Shown piece after piece: positions 36,116 through 43,833 of a DNA stretch of 64,000 nt; the stretch's first letter is position 1; each line of letters begins with the position of its first letter. The translations under genes and the position numbers were made by a program. This DNA is from Prostheceraeus crozeri (Eukaryota > Platyhelminthes > Polycladida > Euryleptidae), in the NCBI GenBank assembly GCA_907163375.1, contig CAJQUW010003382.1:1-64000 (forward strand), in the 5' to 3' direction. The notes under the pieces were generated by a model. That model had not been told where the DNA came from. It made no database searches and saw nothing but the letters and a program-made list of their open reading frames with translations.

Positions 36116-36159
36116 CGAGCCTTCCACAGTGAGAATCATTCCATCGTTGAATCACACGA

Positions 36160-36185
36160 GTGACGGACGCACATTTTCTCTCTCT
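36160..36185 (+). promoter_or_regulatory. Shared downstream promoter/leader motif (left copy)
   Basis: GTGACGGACGCAC followed by CTCTCTCT, about 45 nt after the TATA box. The polymerase promoter has GTGACGAACGCAC and CTCTCTCT at the same distance from its TATA box. TGACG resembles a CRE half-site. Function inferred from conservation. Confidence 0.65.
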
Positions 36186-36212
36186 AGTTCCCTGTTCTAT
36201 TATCCAACTAAA

Positions 36213-36988
36213 ATGGTAAGTCGCTGCTTCCCTCCCTCTCCTCCCTTGAACGTAAACTTAATACAATCTTTTTTCATTTTCAGGCATCTACTCCATCTGC
36301 TGCACTAGTAGGACAAAATGGCGGTCAAACGTTACAAGGTTCGCTACGGTCAGATCATCTACAACTGAGGCCAGTGGAAGAAACATCCAAGGTACATAAT
36401 CCTACACCGCTACAGCGTAAATTTAAACAAGCCTTGCGTTATGATGATCATAGCGTAGTACTCCAAACGGGAATGCTCCCTTCCACGGATGTCAAGATAA
36501 TGCACAATCAGTATGGGGACTACATACTGATCCCCGTGAGTCCGTACATTCGCCACCAACTTGATATTATTGAGGAGTACGTGACATTAAATATGGACAT
36601 TCCTACTCCTCTTGCTCAAGAGTGGAAGGCTAGAGATGACAAGGATACTCCCTATAGAAAGATTTGGGATGGTAATCACATTTGCCTACCGGTATCACAT
36701 TGGTGTACTTACTATAAGAAGGAGGGAGATCATTCAATACCCATCAGATGTGATGAGCTCGGAGAAGGTACTTGGGATATCCTTTTCAAAGTGAATGGGC
36801 TATATTATGGTCGACACAAGGATAATAAAATAGCCTCTCTCTCCATGCATATGGAATCCATCCTATATATTCCGAAACCACCCAACGTGGACGACATAAT
36901 TGATCAAATCCTTAACAGCAGTGGTACGAAGCGCAAGTCGGAGAAGAATGCTACATCAAAACGCAAATCAAAGAAGGAGAATTGCTAG
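36213..36988 (+). CDS. Polinton protein of unknown function (two exons)
   Basis: Exon 1 is only the start codon (36213-36215), directly followed by GTAAGT. The intron runs 36216-36283 and ends TTTTCATTTTCAG. Exon 2 (36284-36988) stays open and in frame, giving about 235 residues. Without splicing there is no nearby in-frame ATG. The middle is a soluble alpha/beta-looking region (IMHNQYGDYILIPVSPYIRH, then HICLPVSHWCTYYK). The last 25 residues are a Lys/Arg/Ser tail that looks like a nuclear-localisation or DNA-binding signal. I do not recognise the family. As the first gene behind a TATA promoter it may be an early gene. Confidence 0.75.
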
Positions 36989-37021
36989 TCCTTTCCTAAC
37001 TCTACCCTATGACAATTCGCT

Positions 37022-37150
37022 TATGTGCTTTGAGTGTCGTAGACGTGGTCTTATTAGATACATTTTACTTCTTCGTTGCCATCATATCATTTGTGTATTT
37101 TGTCGTGAAAAGCATCGATGTAATTCTTCATTTTGTAATATGTTATAGAA
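37022..37150 (+). CDS. Small RING-like zinc protein (partial or spliced)
   Basis: From the ATG at 37022 it encodes 42 residues with C-x2-C (CFEC), RCHHIICVFC (C-x-H-x3-C-x2-C) and a final Cys-rich tail. This is the first half of a RING-type cross-brace. The frame is open upstream to 36900, so a longer or spliced form is possible. It lies inside the intron that would be removed when the leader joins the exonuclease exon at 37183. Either a very small protein or a relic; compare the larger RING-like gene at 38226. Confidence 0.4.
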
Positions 37151-37182
37151 CGTTTCCTTAGATGTGTAAATTTCCGTTTTAG

Positions 37183-37731
37183 GCTTCTATCATCATTTTT
37201 ATGGATTGTGAGGGTGAACCTGTACAGGAGCTCAGTGCTATTGCTATGAACAATTGGACATATCAGATTGTTAGTGTCTATCATCAACATGCCAACTGCG
37301 ATCCCAATGTTGATCAATGGGCGAGAAAACACATTCATGGACTTAATCTGAAATATTTGCAAGACTATGGCTTTTCTTGTGAGAGTGCTCTTCTTATTGA
37401 CTTTAAACGATGGTTAGCTGCTTTCAATGTTATACGCATCTTTTGTAATAATCCTGGTAAGGAGAGGAAAGTATTTCCCAATCTAATCATTGATGATATT
37501 TTGCTCCCACCTTGGGATAGTAGAGTGAATCAACATTATCATGAAGTCACAAAACGTTTTAAGGATTTGTGTGTTCCTATTTTGTCTGTTCGTTGTAGTA
37601 GCTACGTTCATAACCAATGCTTCTTTCCTCCTTACCTCAACACTGCCAAAGTCCTGTATGGTTATCATTGCTCGCTGTATGATAGTTACCAGCTGTATCT
37701 ATTTTATCTCTTTCAAACCATTGATTTATAA
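37183..37731 (+). CDS. DEDDh-like 3'-5' exonuclease, Polinton accessory
   Basis: An acceptor (TTTCCGTTTTAG) ends at 37182. Codons from 37183 run in frame with the leader ATG at 36213-36215, giving about 183 residues. Unspliced translation could start at the ATG at 37201. Motif I looks like IIIFMDCEGEPVQE (D and E two apart), motif II like ALLIDFKRWL, motif III like GYHCSLYDSYQLYL (H-x4-D). This is the layout of DEDDh nucleases, which trim DNA or RNA 3' ends with two metal ions. The order is right, but the assignment rests on motifs only. AATAAA follows the stop at 37753. Confidence 0.5.
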   Translation, partial: ASIIIFMDCEGEPVQELSAIAMNNWTYQIVSVYHQHANCDPNVDQWARKHIHGLNLKYLQDYGFSCESALLIDFKRWLAAFNVIRIFCNNPGKERKVFPNLIIDDILLPPWDSRVNQHYHEVTKRFKDLCVPILSVRCSSYVHNQCFFPPYLNTAKVLYGYHCSLYDSYQLYLFYLFQTIDL

Positions 37732-37752
37732 TGCATGCTTGTTACCATTATT

Positions 37753-37758
37753 CAATAA
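37753..37758 (+). terminator. Polyadenylation signal of the first rightward unit
   Basis: AATAAA, about 22 nt after the exonuclease stop; it would close the transcript started at the 36105 TATA box. Confidence 0.55.
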
Positions 37759-37818
37759 ATGTTACTATGAGAAGAGTTGTTGTTTTCATGCAATGGATGG
37801 GTTAGATAAAGGGCGATC

Positions 37819-38229
37819 ATGTCTTTCTCAAACGACTGCGGAACATTACGTTTTCATAGGCAAAGTTTAAAAGGAGCTGTTCAAGATTATGTGATAAAAT
37901 TTCATAAAGATGAGACCGACATCGAAGCAGTGGTCGATGATGCTAGCACTCTATTTCTAGAGTTAATGAATACATTCTCTGATAGCATTATCATGGCGCG
38001 ATTAGTTGCGAAAATTAAGTTTAGTCATTTTGGAAAGGAAGAGGTGGAAAGTCGCTCTTTCCATTTTGCTTCTTATTCAATGGAAGTGGTAGATCACCCC
38101 CAAGAATTTTTTAAAAGACATATGATAAAAATTGCTGAACGTCTTAACGCATTTAACCATCATGGTAGCAGTCTAGTGATTGAAGCGATTTCAGATATTC
38201 ACATTCAACTTTCCATAAAGAAAAATTGA
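37819..38229 (+). CDS. Free-standing homologue of the Polinton POLB N-terminal domain
   Basis: 136 residues. The pattern MARLVAKIKFSHFGKEEV, then FHFASYSMEVV, FFKRHMIKIAERLNAF and SLVIEAISDIHIQL closely follows residues about 155-235 of this element's own polymerase frame (ALIYLKLKYIKIDF ... IFDGVDSAIFKISLLE). It also follows the N-terminal domain common to Polinton-type polymerases in animal genomes. Here it is a separate gene without polymerase motifs. It could pair with the polymerase or the terminal protein, or be a duplicated relic. The ATG at 37819 is the first in frame. Confidence 0.6.
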   Translation: MSFSNDCGTLRFHRQSLKGAVQDYVIKFHKDETDIEAVVDDASTLFLELMNTFSDSIIMARLVAKIKFSHFGKEEVESRSFHFASYSMEVVDHPQEFFKRHMIKIAERLNAFNHHGSSLVIEAISDIHIQLSIKKN

Positions 38230-38555
38230 AAATGCAGTGGTACTTGATTGTAGCACAACTGGTTTTCGAGCTATGTCTGCTCACTCTCGAAGTATATTCC
38301 TTCTGTACATGCGTCTATTATTTAGAAAAGGCTAGCAAATTCATATCTTCAAAAAGACTTGCTATAGACATCAGTAACGGTGAAACTATGTGTTGCGATG
38401 TATGTAAGCGAAAGGATGGAAATGAAAAGCGCATCTTCAAGAGATGTAAGCATGCTTTTTGTCAACGCTGTTTCATACGTAATTGCATTCAACTTTGCCA
38501 ATGTAACCACTGTGACATTGCTCATTTCGAGTGTCACTTATGTCGCAATAGTTAG
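38226..38555 (+). CDS. Membrane-anchored RING-like protein
   Basis: 109 residues. An N-terminal hydrophobic helix (WYLIVAQLVFELCLLTLEVY, residues 4-23, extending to about 32) would span or insert in a membrane. From residue 55 a Cys/His array follows: CCDVC, RCKHAFCQRCF, CQCNHC and CHLC. C-x2-C...C-x-H-x2-C-x2-C...C-x2-C fits a RING/B-box-type zinc fold. RING proteins are often ubiquitin ligases; whether this one is cannot be told. Its ATG overlaps the stop of the previous gene (ATGA-like spacing). A shorter protein starting at the ATG at 38388 would hold the zinc part alone. Confidence 0.6.
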   Translation: MKMQWYLIVAQLVFELCLLTLEVYSFCTCVYYLEKASKFISSKRLAIDISNGETMCCDVCKRKDGNEKRIFKRCKHAFCQRCFIRNCIQLCQCNHCDIAHFECHLCRNS

Positions 38556-38606
38556 TACCTATGCAAATGTGGTAAAGATAGGTTTTAGCAAAGACTAACA
38601 CGGAAA

Positions 38607-38963
38607 ATGGCGAAACGTAAAATGACGAAACGTAAAAGTCAAAAGTTTTCTTCAGCCATTCAAGCTCTCCGACGAATGAAAGCAAATCAGCGATACAATG
38701 CTATACGACATGCTAACGATAAATTCATTTGTGAAATTATTTCTCATGTGAGGAAGTTGAGGACGAAGAAATTAGCGCCAAAACAACGAAAGTTACTTAA
38801 GCGATATGCTACGAAATTGCGTTTCATCTCCAATCCTAAAGTCGCCCTTCAAAGAAAGAGGAAAACTCTAACACAAAAGGGCGGTTTCCTTTCAGCAATA
38901 CTTCCAATGATAGCTCCTGCCGTGGGCAACCTATTGGGAAATATCTTTGGCTCTAAGCGTTAA
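38607..38963 (+). CDS. Small basic protein with hydrophobic C-terminus (adenovirus pX-like)
   Basis: 118 residues, extremely rich in Lys/Arg over the first 85, then GGFLSAILPMIAPAVGNLLG near the end. This combination, basic DNA-condensing body plus amphipathic Gly/Pro/Ala/Leu tail, is common in small virion proteins of Polintons and adintoviruses and recalls adenovirus core/pX or pVI peptides. It would coat the packaged genome or act at the membrane. The call is by composition and position, directly before the packaging ATPase. Confidence 0.55.
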   Translation: MAKRKMTKRKSQKFSSAIQALRRMKANQRYNAIRHANDKFICEIISHVRKLRTKKLAPKQRKLLKRYATKLRFISNPKVALQRKRKTLTQKGGFLSAILPMIAPAVGNLLGNIFGSKR

Positions 38964-38994
38964 TTATGCAAATGTTGAGTCTCAAAGTAATAAA

Positions 38995-39612
38995 ATGGAT
39001 TTCAGACTTCAATGTGATAAAGTTCTGACTGTATCAGGTCCATCTCATGCAGGTAAAACTGTTTTCACGCTGAATTTATTGGATAAAAGAAGGGAGTTGT
39101 TTAAGGAACCTATCAATCGAGTGATTTGGTGTTATGGTATTTATCAACCGTCGCTGTTTCAGGAATTGCAAAGTCGCAACTTTATTCGACATGAAGGAAT
39201 TATTCCAGTGGATAAACTTCAGTCTAATGATGTTGTTGTATTGGATGATTTATTAAAAGAAAGTAAGAATTCAAAAGATGTTACAGATATGTTCACTCGC
39301 GCAGCACACCATAAAAGGTGTTTTATCATCTATATTACACAAAATTTGTTTCCTGATGGAAAAGAAGCTCGTACACGAAACCTGAATACACACTATTATG
39401 CTATTTTCAAGAATCCGCGAGATAAAAGTCAATTTGAAATTTTAGCGCGACAAGTTGCACCCAGAGGATCAAAAGCCTTAATTGAAATTTTTCAAGCAGC
39501 TACTGAAAAACCATACGGTTACTTATTCATTGACTTTACGCAAGAGTGTCCGGAAGAATTTAGATTTCGAAGTGATATTTTGAAAACTCCCATGATTATC
39601 TACAAACTATGA
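38995..39612 (+). CDS. FtsK/HerA-type genome-packaging ATPase
   Basis: 205 residues from the ATG at 38995. It has Walker A GPSHAGKT (residues 15-22), Walker B DVVVLDDLL (about 80-88) and a likely sensor ITQNLF. It pumps the DNA genome into the preformed capsid, as in adintoviruses, virophages and other double-jelly-roll viruses. The upstream start at 38947 is a TTG and overlaps the previous gene, so the ATG is preferred. The stop overlaps the ATG of the next gene (ATGA at 39609-39612). Confidence 0.93.
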   Translation: MDFRLQCDKVLTVSGPSHAGKTVFTLNLLDKRRELFKEPINRVIWCYGIYQPSLFQELQSRNFIRHEGIIPVDKLQSNDVVVLDDLLKESKNSKDVTDMFTRAAHHKRCFIIYITQNLFPDGKEARTRNLNTHYYAIFKNPRDKSQFEILARQVAPRGSKALIEIFQAATEKPYGYLFIDFTQECPEEFRFRSDILKTPMIIYKL

Positions 39613-40301
39613 GTTCTTATTCTCGCATGATTGTTATTCCTCAGGATGAATATGTACAATTGACTGCCATGCAGCAAGTAAAGCAACCTCTTGCAAATCA
39701 AATGTATAGGAAAGAAATAGATTATCAGCAAAATGTTCACATCAAAGATCCACATCGTGCTGTATTATTACAATCGGAAACTGTTGAGCAATTGAAAAAC
39801 TTGAAGAATAAGATGCGTGACTCTGTATCGACTGCTACACCTTTAGCATCTCGCGCACATGCCATATCTCTTTTCAACAGTATTGAACCCCATCTCAATG
39901 TAAATGATAGAGGAGAAATCATTACAGATGAAAATAAAGTGATTGATGCTTCACGTTATGAAGACTTGATTCAGTATGCGACACGTAGAAAGCGCCGTCA
40001 GGGCTATGTTCCACCTGGTTGGTCATACTTTCTTAAACTATTGAAAAAGCATAATGTGCCAAAATTTGCTTTAAATAATGAGACATTGAAAGAACTTGAT
40101 TCAACAGTGGCTACTACTCCAATGCTTCAGGCGATGAAAATGCCAACAAATTGGTTTAAGACGTCACCTGCTACATCCCCTCCCACACTCACTAAGCAAA
40201 CAAGGGGAAGAACTCGACGTAGATCTGTATCGCCACTAAAACTGGTAAAAGGAAAACGTAAAACAGCTCCTCCCAGGAAATACATGTTCTCAGACTATTA
40301 A
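39609..40301 (+). CDS. Polinton conserved structural-type protein, unknown
   Basis: 230 residues overlapping the ATPase stop by four bases. The N-terminal part (VIPQDEYVQL...) is mixed helix. Residues 70-150 contain SRAHAISLFNSI and RYEDLIQYATRRKRRQGYVPPGW, which could be a core domain and a basic linker. The C-terminus is basic and Ser/Thr/Pro-rich. Similar proteins sit between ATPase and capsid genes in many Polintons, but the function is not known to me. A virion or scaffold role is only an inference from position. Confidence 0.6.
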   Translation: MSSYSRMIVIPQDEYVQLTAMQQVKQPLANQMYRKEIDYQQNVHIKDPHRAVLLQSETVEQLKNLKNKMRDSVSTATPLASRAHAISLFNSIEPHLNVNDRGEIITDENKVIDASRYEDLIQYATRRKRRQGYVPPGWSYFLKLLKKHNVPKFALNNETLKELDSTVATTPMLQAMKMPTNWFKTSPATSPPTLTKQTRGRTRRRSVSPLKLVKGKRKTAPPRKYMFSDY

Positions 40302-40302
40302 T

Positions 40303-40518
40303 ATGAAGCAGATGTGTTGCTTGCCATGTAATGAGCCGCCAGAGGTGAATGTCGTTGTCACTTGCACTTGCTGCGCCAGCTCTCATAATGAAACCCCTAA
40401 GCAATGTGAACACGATCGCAAAACCGCTAAAGCTAAATGCTGCAGTTGTTGTAAATGTAGAAAGGGAAGAAAACAAAAAGATGAGAAGGAGGAAAAAGAG
40501 TCAGCCGTCATCGACTGA
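40303..40518 (+). CDS. Cys-rich small protein, metallothionein-like
   Basis: 71 residues with 14 cysteines, in MCCLPC, VTCTCCASS, AKCCSCCKCRKG and more. CC and C-x-C pairs are typical of metal-binding metallothionein-like peptides. The ATG follows the stop of the previous gene by one base, which supports it. The integrase frame starts inside it at 40349 or later, so the genes overlap by up to 170 nt in another frame. Confidence 0.5.
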   Translation: MKQMCCLPCNEPPEVNVVVTCTCCASSHNETPKQCEHDRKTAKAKCCSCCKCRKGRKQKDEKEEKESAVID

Positions 40519-41569
40519 ACGTTTGAAGTCAATCTACTATGATGTAAAACATCCGGCAGGATTTGCATCTATCAAGAAATTATCAAAAGCGAGTGGTCTT
40601 CCACAATCACAAGTGAAACGATGGTTAAAGGGTCAGGCTACCTATACACTCCACAAACAAGCGAAAAAGAAGTACCGCACCCGCCATTATATTGTTCATG
40701 ACATCGATGAACAGTGGCAAGCAGATTTGTGCGATGTTGCCTCCATTTCAAAACATAACTCGGGCAATAATTTTATTTTAACCGTCATTGATATTTTCTC
40801 GCGTTATGCGTGGGCTCAACCTTTAAAAACTAAAGAAGGGAAAGGAGTAGCAAAAGCATTCCAAACAATTTTTCGAGAAGGTCGCATTCCAAAAAGAATT
40901 CAGAGTGATCAAGGAAAAGAGTTTGAAAATCAGCATGTGACAAGATTATTTGAGAGGCATAACATTGAGTTGTTTAGTGTAAAGAGCGCTTATAAAGCTG
41001 CACTCGTTGAACGTTTTAATCGCACATTAAAAAATCGTTTGTGGCGACATTTTACTGCCAACTTGACACAAAATTGGACAAAGGTTCTACAAGATACACT
41101 CCATGCCTACAATCACTCTATCCATCGTTCTATTGGACTCAGACCAGTAGATGTAAATGCTGACAATGTAGATAAAGTGCGCGAATCATTCCAACGTAAA
41201 CGCACTCATGTGAAAAGTGATGTGAAAATTGGCGATAAAGTTCGTATCTCAAAAGTGAAAAGTGTTTTTGCTAAAGGGTACCTCCCGAATTGGACAGAGG
41301 AGGTATTTACAGTATCAAGGATTAATCAAAAAGACTCTCCGACCACCTACAAGTTGAAAGATTACGATAATGAAGAAATTGAGGGTAGCTTTTACCGCGA
41401 TGAGATTGAGGTAGTCACTGAAAGTGAAACATATTTGGTAGAGAAAATCATTCGATGTAAAAAACGGCAAGGTGAAGAATGGTGTCTTGTTAAATGGACT
41501 GGTTATCCTTCAAGTATGAACTCTTGGATGCGTCGTGCCGACATCTTTCATCTAAGTGATCGACAGTGA
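40349..41569 (+). CDS. Retroviral-type integrase with C-terminal chromodomain
   Basis: 406 residues from the first ATG; 40388 or 40481 are alternative starts beyond the Cys-rich ORF. An N-terminal helix-turn-helix-like region (KKLSKASGLPQSQVKRWLKG, about 76-95) is followed by the rve catalytic core with D126 (WQADLCD), D187 (IQSDQGKEF) and E221 (ALVERFNRT). A basic beta-barrel region (about 285-345) and a chromodomain (VEKIIRCKKRQGEEWCLVKW, about 356 onward, then GYPSSMNSW) complete it. The enzyme inserts the linear element and makes the 6-bp duplication seen at the ends. The chromodomain may steer it to modified histones. Confidence 0.95.
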   Translation: MSLSLALAAPALIMKPLSNVNTIAKPLKLNAAVVVNVEREENKKMRRRKKSQPSSTERLKSIYYDVKHPAGFASIKKLSKASGLPQSQVKRWLKGQATYTLHKQAKKKYRTRHYIVHDIDEQWQADLCDVASISKHNSGNNFILTVIDIFSRYAWAQPLKTKEGKGVAKAFQTIFREGRIPKRIQSDQGKEFENQHVTRLFERHNIELFSVKSAYKAALVERFNRTLKNRLWRHFTANLTQNWTKVLQDTLHAYNHSIHRSIGLRPVDVNADNVDKVRESFQRKRTHVKSDVKIGDKVRISKVKSVFAKGYLPNWTEEVFTVSRINQKDSPTTYKLKDYDNEEIEGSFYRDEIEVVTESETYLVEKIIRCKKRQGEEWCLVKWTGYPSSMNSWMRRADIFHLSDRQ

Positions 41570-41589
41570 TTCATGCAAAGTTGTAACTA

Positions 41590-41600
41590 ACAATGTTTAG
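41590..41600 (+). promoter_or_regulatory. Possible splice acceptor before the late structural genes
   Basis: TAACTAAC (branch-site-like, 41583-41590) then ATGTTTAG ending at 41600, ten bases before the next ATG at 41611. It would allow leader splicing onto the capsid genes. Weak evidence. Confidence 0.35.
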
Positions 41601-41610
41601 GGTTTGAGCT

Positions 41611-42066
41611 ATGAATCCAACTGCCTCATTTTATTCACGACCCTCCTACGTAAGTGGTGGAGGACAAATTTACATCGGTGCTCGCCGCCAACGTGGAGGT
41701 AGCATACTTGGTGCACTGAAATCTGTTGTAGCACCTCTCATATCCAATGTCGGTAGATCTTTAAAACGAAATGTTTTAAGTAATGCCGTTGGCTTTGCTG
41801 GTGATGTTGCTAGTGATCTTTCCAGAGGTAGAAGTTTTAAGAGCAGTTTGTTGAATCGTGGGAAGGAACGCGGTTTAAAAACATTGAAGCAGACCATTGC
41901 TGGTGTTACTCAAGGAAAGAAATCACCTAAACGAATGAGAAAAGGAAGGAGGAAACATCGCGGAGCTGGTAAGGTGCGATCTTCAGTCAAAAGGCATTCA
42001 CGCAAACGTCGCAGAGGCTCTAATCATTCATCAGGCGCTAAACGACGACGCTGCTATAACTTCTAA
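41611..42066 (+). CDS. pVI-like minor virion protein
   Basis: 151 residues. It starts with a Gly-rich segment (SGGGQIYIGARRQRGG), then an amphipathic helix region (SILGALKSVVAPLISNVGRS, residues 31-50). FAGDVASDLSRG and a strongly basic C-terminus with Arg/Lys/His runs (110-150) follow. The layout, position right before the major capsid gene and composition match the small membrane-active, DNA-binding proteins of Polintons/adintoviruses likened to adenovirus pVI/pX. It may be cut by the protease encoded downstream; Gly-Gly sites are present. Confidence 0.6.
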   Translation: MNPTASFYSRPSYVSGGGQIYIGARRQRGGSILGALKSVVAPLISNVGRSLKRNVLSNAVGFAGDVASDLSRGRSFKSSLLNRGKERGLKTLKQTIAGVTQGKKSPKRMRKGRRKHRGAGKVRSSVKRHSRKRRRGSNHSSGAKRRRCYNF

Positions 42067-42068
42067 TC

Positions 42069-43346
42069 ATGGAGTGTAAAACTTCCGGTTTTTGTTTGTT
42101 CGATCAACAAGCCATACAGACAGATATTCTTAGTTCAAGTATTGTAGATTATCATCCTCGAACAGCTGAGAATGCTGGCCCCATTGAATTTGTTATTCCT
42201 GGTGGTAGTGATGACTACATAGATTTGAGTTATGCGATGCTTGATTTGAGGTTTAGAATTCAGCAAGCAGATGGAACTGCTATTGACGATGCACATAAAG
42301 TTGGACTGAACAATTTACCATTGACTACATTACTTCGCGATGTTTCTCTAACGATTGGAGAGCAGCAGGTGGAAGGTGGTCAAAGCGATTATCCCTATAA
42401 ATCATATTTCAATCATGTATCACAGTTTCATCCAGCAGCACAAAAAAGTCATATGGAAGCCATGGGATGGTACAGAGATGAAGCAGGAAAATTTGATGTT
42501 GAAACAAACAGTGGCTTTGTAAAGCGATCTGCTATGATTAAAGATAGTAGAGTATGTCAGCTATATGGTCCGCTGAATTTAGACTTCTTTAGACAGTCAA
42601 AGTTTTTACTCTGTAATACCAGCATGCGACTCAAGCTGACATTGAATAAGCCTGAATTTGCGCTGAATGCATTTGCTAAAGTTGACAATTTTAGAATTCA
42701 TGTGGAAGATATTGCACTTTACATTCGTCGAGTAGTACCGAATCCAAGTGTCATTAGAGGGCATGCTGAAGGTCTTAACCGCCAAAATGCCATTTACCCC
42801 GTTCAGCATACAAAGCTTCTCACCTTTACAATTCCGAAAGATCAAAAGAGTTTCATGAAAGATGGCCTCTTTCCATCGGAAGCACCGAAGCTCCTCATGG
42901 TGGCAATGGTTGAAAATGATGCATTTAATGGTAATATAAAGAAGAATCCTTTCAATTTTAAACACAATCAGTTAAGTGAAATTGCTTTACGTGTTAATGG
43001 TGTGAGTCATCCTGGTCCACCCTACAAACCAGATTTTGCTTCGGATCAATTTATGCGCAGTTATGTTGATTTTATGGATGTCTTTGGCTTTTACAATACG
43101 GATGATACCAACGGACTGACTATGAAAGAGTTTAAGAGTGGATATACTATTTATGCATTTGATTTGACTGCTGACAGCGATATTAGTGCACCCTATCGTC
43201 AAGCGAACGTGCCTCATAATATTCGTTTGGATTTGACGTTCAAAAGAACACTACCTGAGACGATCAATGTATTAATTTATGCAGTCTTCGATTCAAATAT
43301 TGAAATTACAAAGTATCGTGACGTGATTCTTCAGTATAATCGTTAA
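42069..43346 (+). CDS. Major capsid protein, double jelly-roll type
   Basis: 425 residues. The N-terminal hallmark is IVDYHPRTAENAGPIEFVIP then DDYIDLSYAMLDL, with LRDVSLTIGEQQV and the YPYKSYFNHV block. These are seen throughout animal Polinton capsid-like proteins (annotated in many genomes as F54H12.2-like). The C-terminal half holds QFMRSYVDFMDVFGFY and IRLDLTFKRTLPETINVLIYAV strands. Trimers of such proteins tile icosahedral shells in adintoviruses, virophages and adenoviruses. TAA/ATG overlap (TAATG at 43344-43348) couples it to the protease. Confidence 0.85.
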   Translation: MECKTSGFCLFDQQAIQTDILSSSIVDYHPRTAENAGPIEFVIPGGSDDYIDLSYAMLDLRFRIQQADGTAIDDAHKVGLNNLPLTTLLRDVSLTIGEQQVEGGQSDYPYKSYFNHVSQFHPAAQKSHMEAMGWYRDEAGKFDVETNSGFVKRSAMIKDSRVCQLYGPLNLDFFRQSKFLLCNTSMRLKLTLNKPEFALNAFAKVDNFRIHVEDIALYIRRVVPNPSVIRGHAEGLNRQNAIYPVQHTKLLTFTIPKDQKSFMKDGLFPSEAPKLLMVAMVENDAFNGNIKKNPFNFKHNQLSEIALRVNGVSHPGPPYKPDFASDQFMRSYVDFMDVFGFYNTDDTNGLTMKEFKSGYTIYAFDLTADSDISAPYRQANVPHNIRLDLTFKRTLPETINVLIYAVFDSNIEITKYRDVILQYNR

Positions 43347-43807
43347 TGAGTTGGTTGACTGCTGACGATATTAAGACTAAAGTGCAGCGTAATGCAGACG
43401 AAGCGACGTTGAAAGCTTTCGATAATGTCTATTCACTCGATACCTTACCACCTGCAGTAAATCACTATCCCATCTTTATTGTGCTAAACACTCATTCACA
43501 GAATTTAGGCGGTGAGCATTGGAAAGCGATCTTTATTGGAGAAGACCGACGTGGTGAACTATTTGACTCTCTTGCTCAACCTCCAAATATACCAACACAG
43601 CAGTGGTTGAGAAAACATACGCGTCAATATCAGCGAAATGAACGCATACTACAACATCCACTTTCATCAACGTGTGGTGCTTTTGTACTGTACTTCATCT
43701 TAAAACGTTTACATGTATCTCGATTTGCATCTGTTATTCAAAACTTTTCATGTAATCCATCCTCTAATGAAAAAATGATTTGTAAGTTCTATCATGATTT
43801 GAAATAA
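43346..43807 (+). CDS. Adenovirus-type cysteine protease
   Basis: 153 residues. The catalytic set is visible: H58 in GEHWKAIF, E71 or D74 in GELFDSL, Q103 before HPLS, and C110 in SSTCGAFVLYF. This is the C5/Ulp1-like fold that matures virion proteins in Polintons and adenoviruses. It follows the capsid gene directly (one-base overlap). AATAAA overlaps the stop (43803-43809), so the transcript ends at once, against the convergent TBP-like gene. Confidence 0.92.
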   Translation: MSWLTADDIKTKVQRNADEATLKAFDNVYSLDTLPPAVNHYPIFIVLNTHSQNLGGEHWKAIFIGEDRRGELFDSLAQPPNIPTQQWLRKHTRQYQRNERILQHPLSSTCGAFVLYFILKRLHVSRFASVIQNFSCNPSSNEKMICKFYHDLK

Positions 43808-43833
43808 AAACATCATGTTGGAAAAATTGTTTT

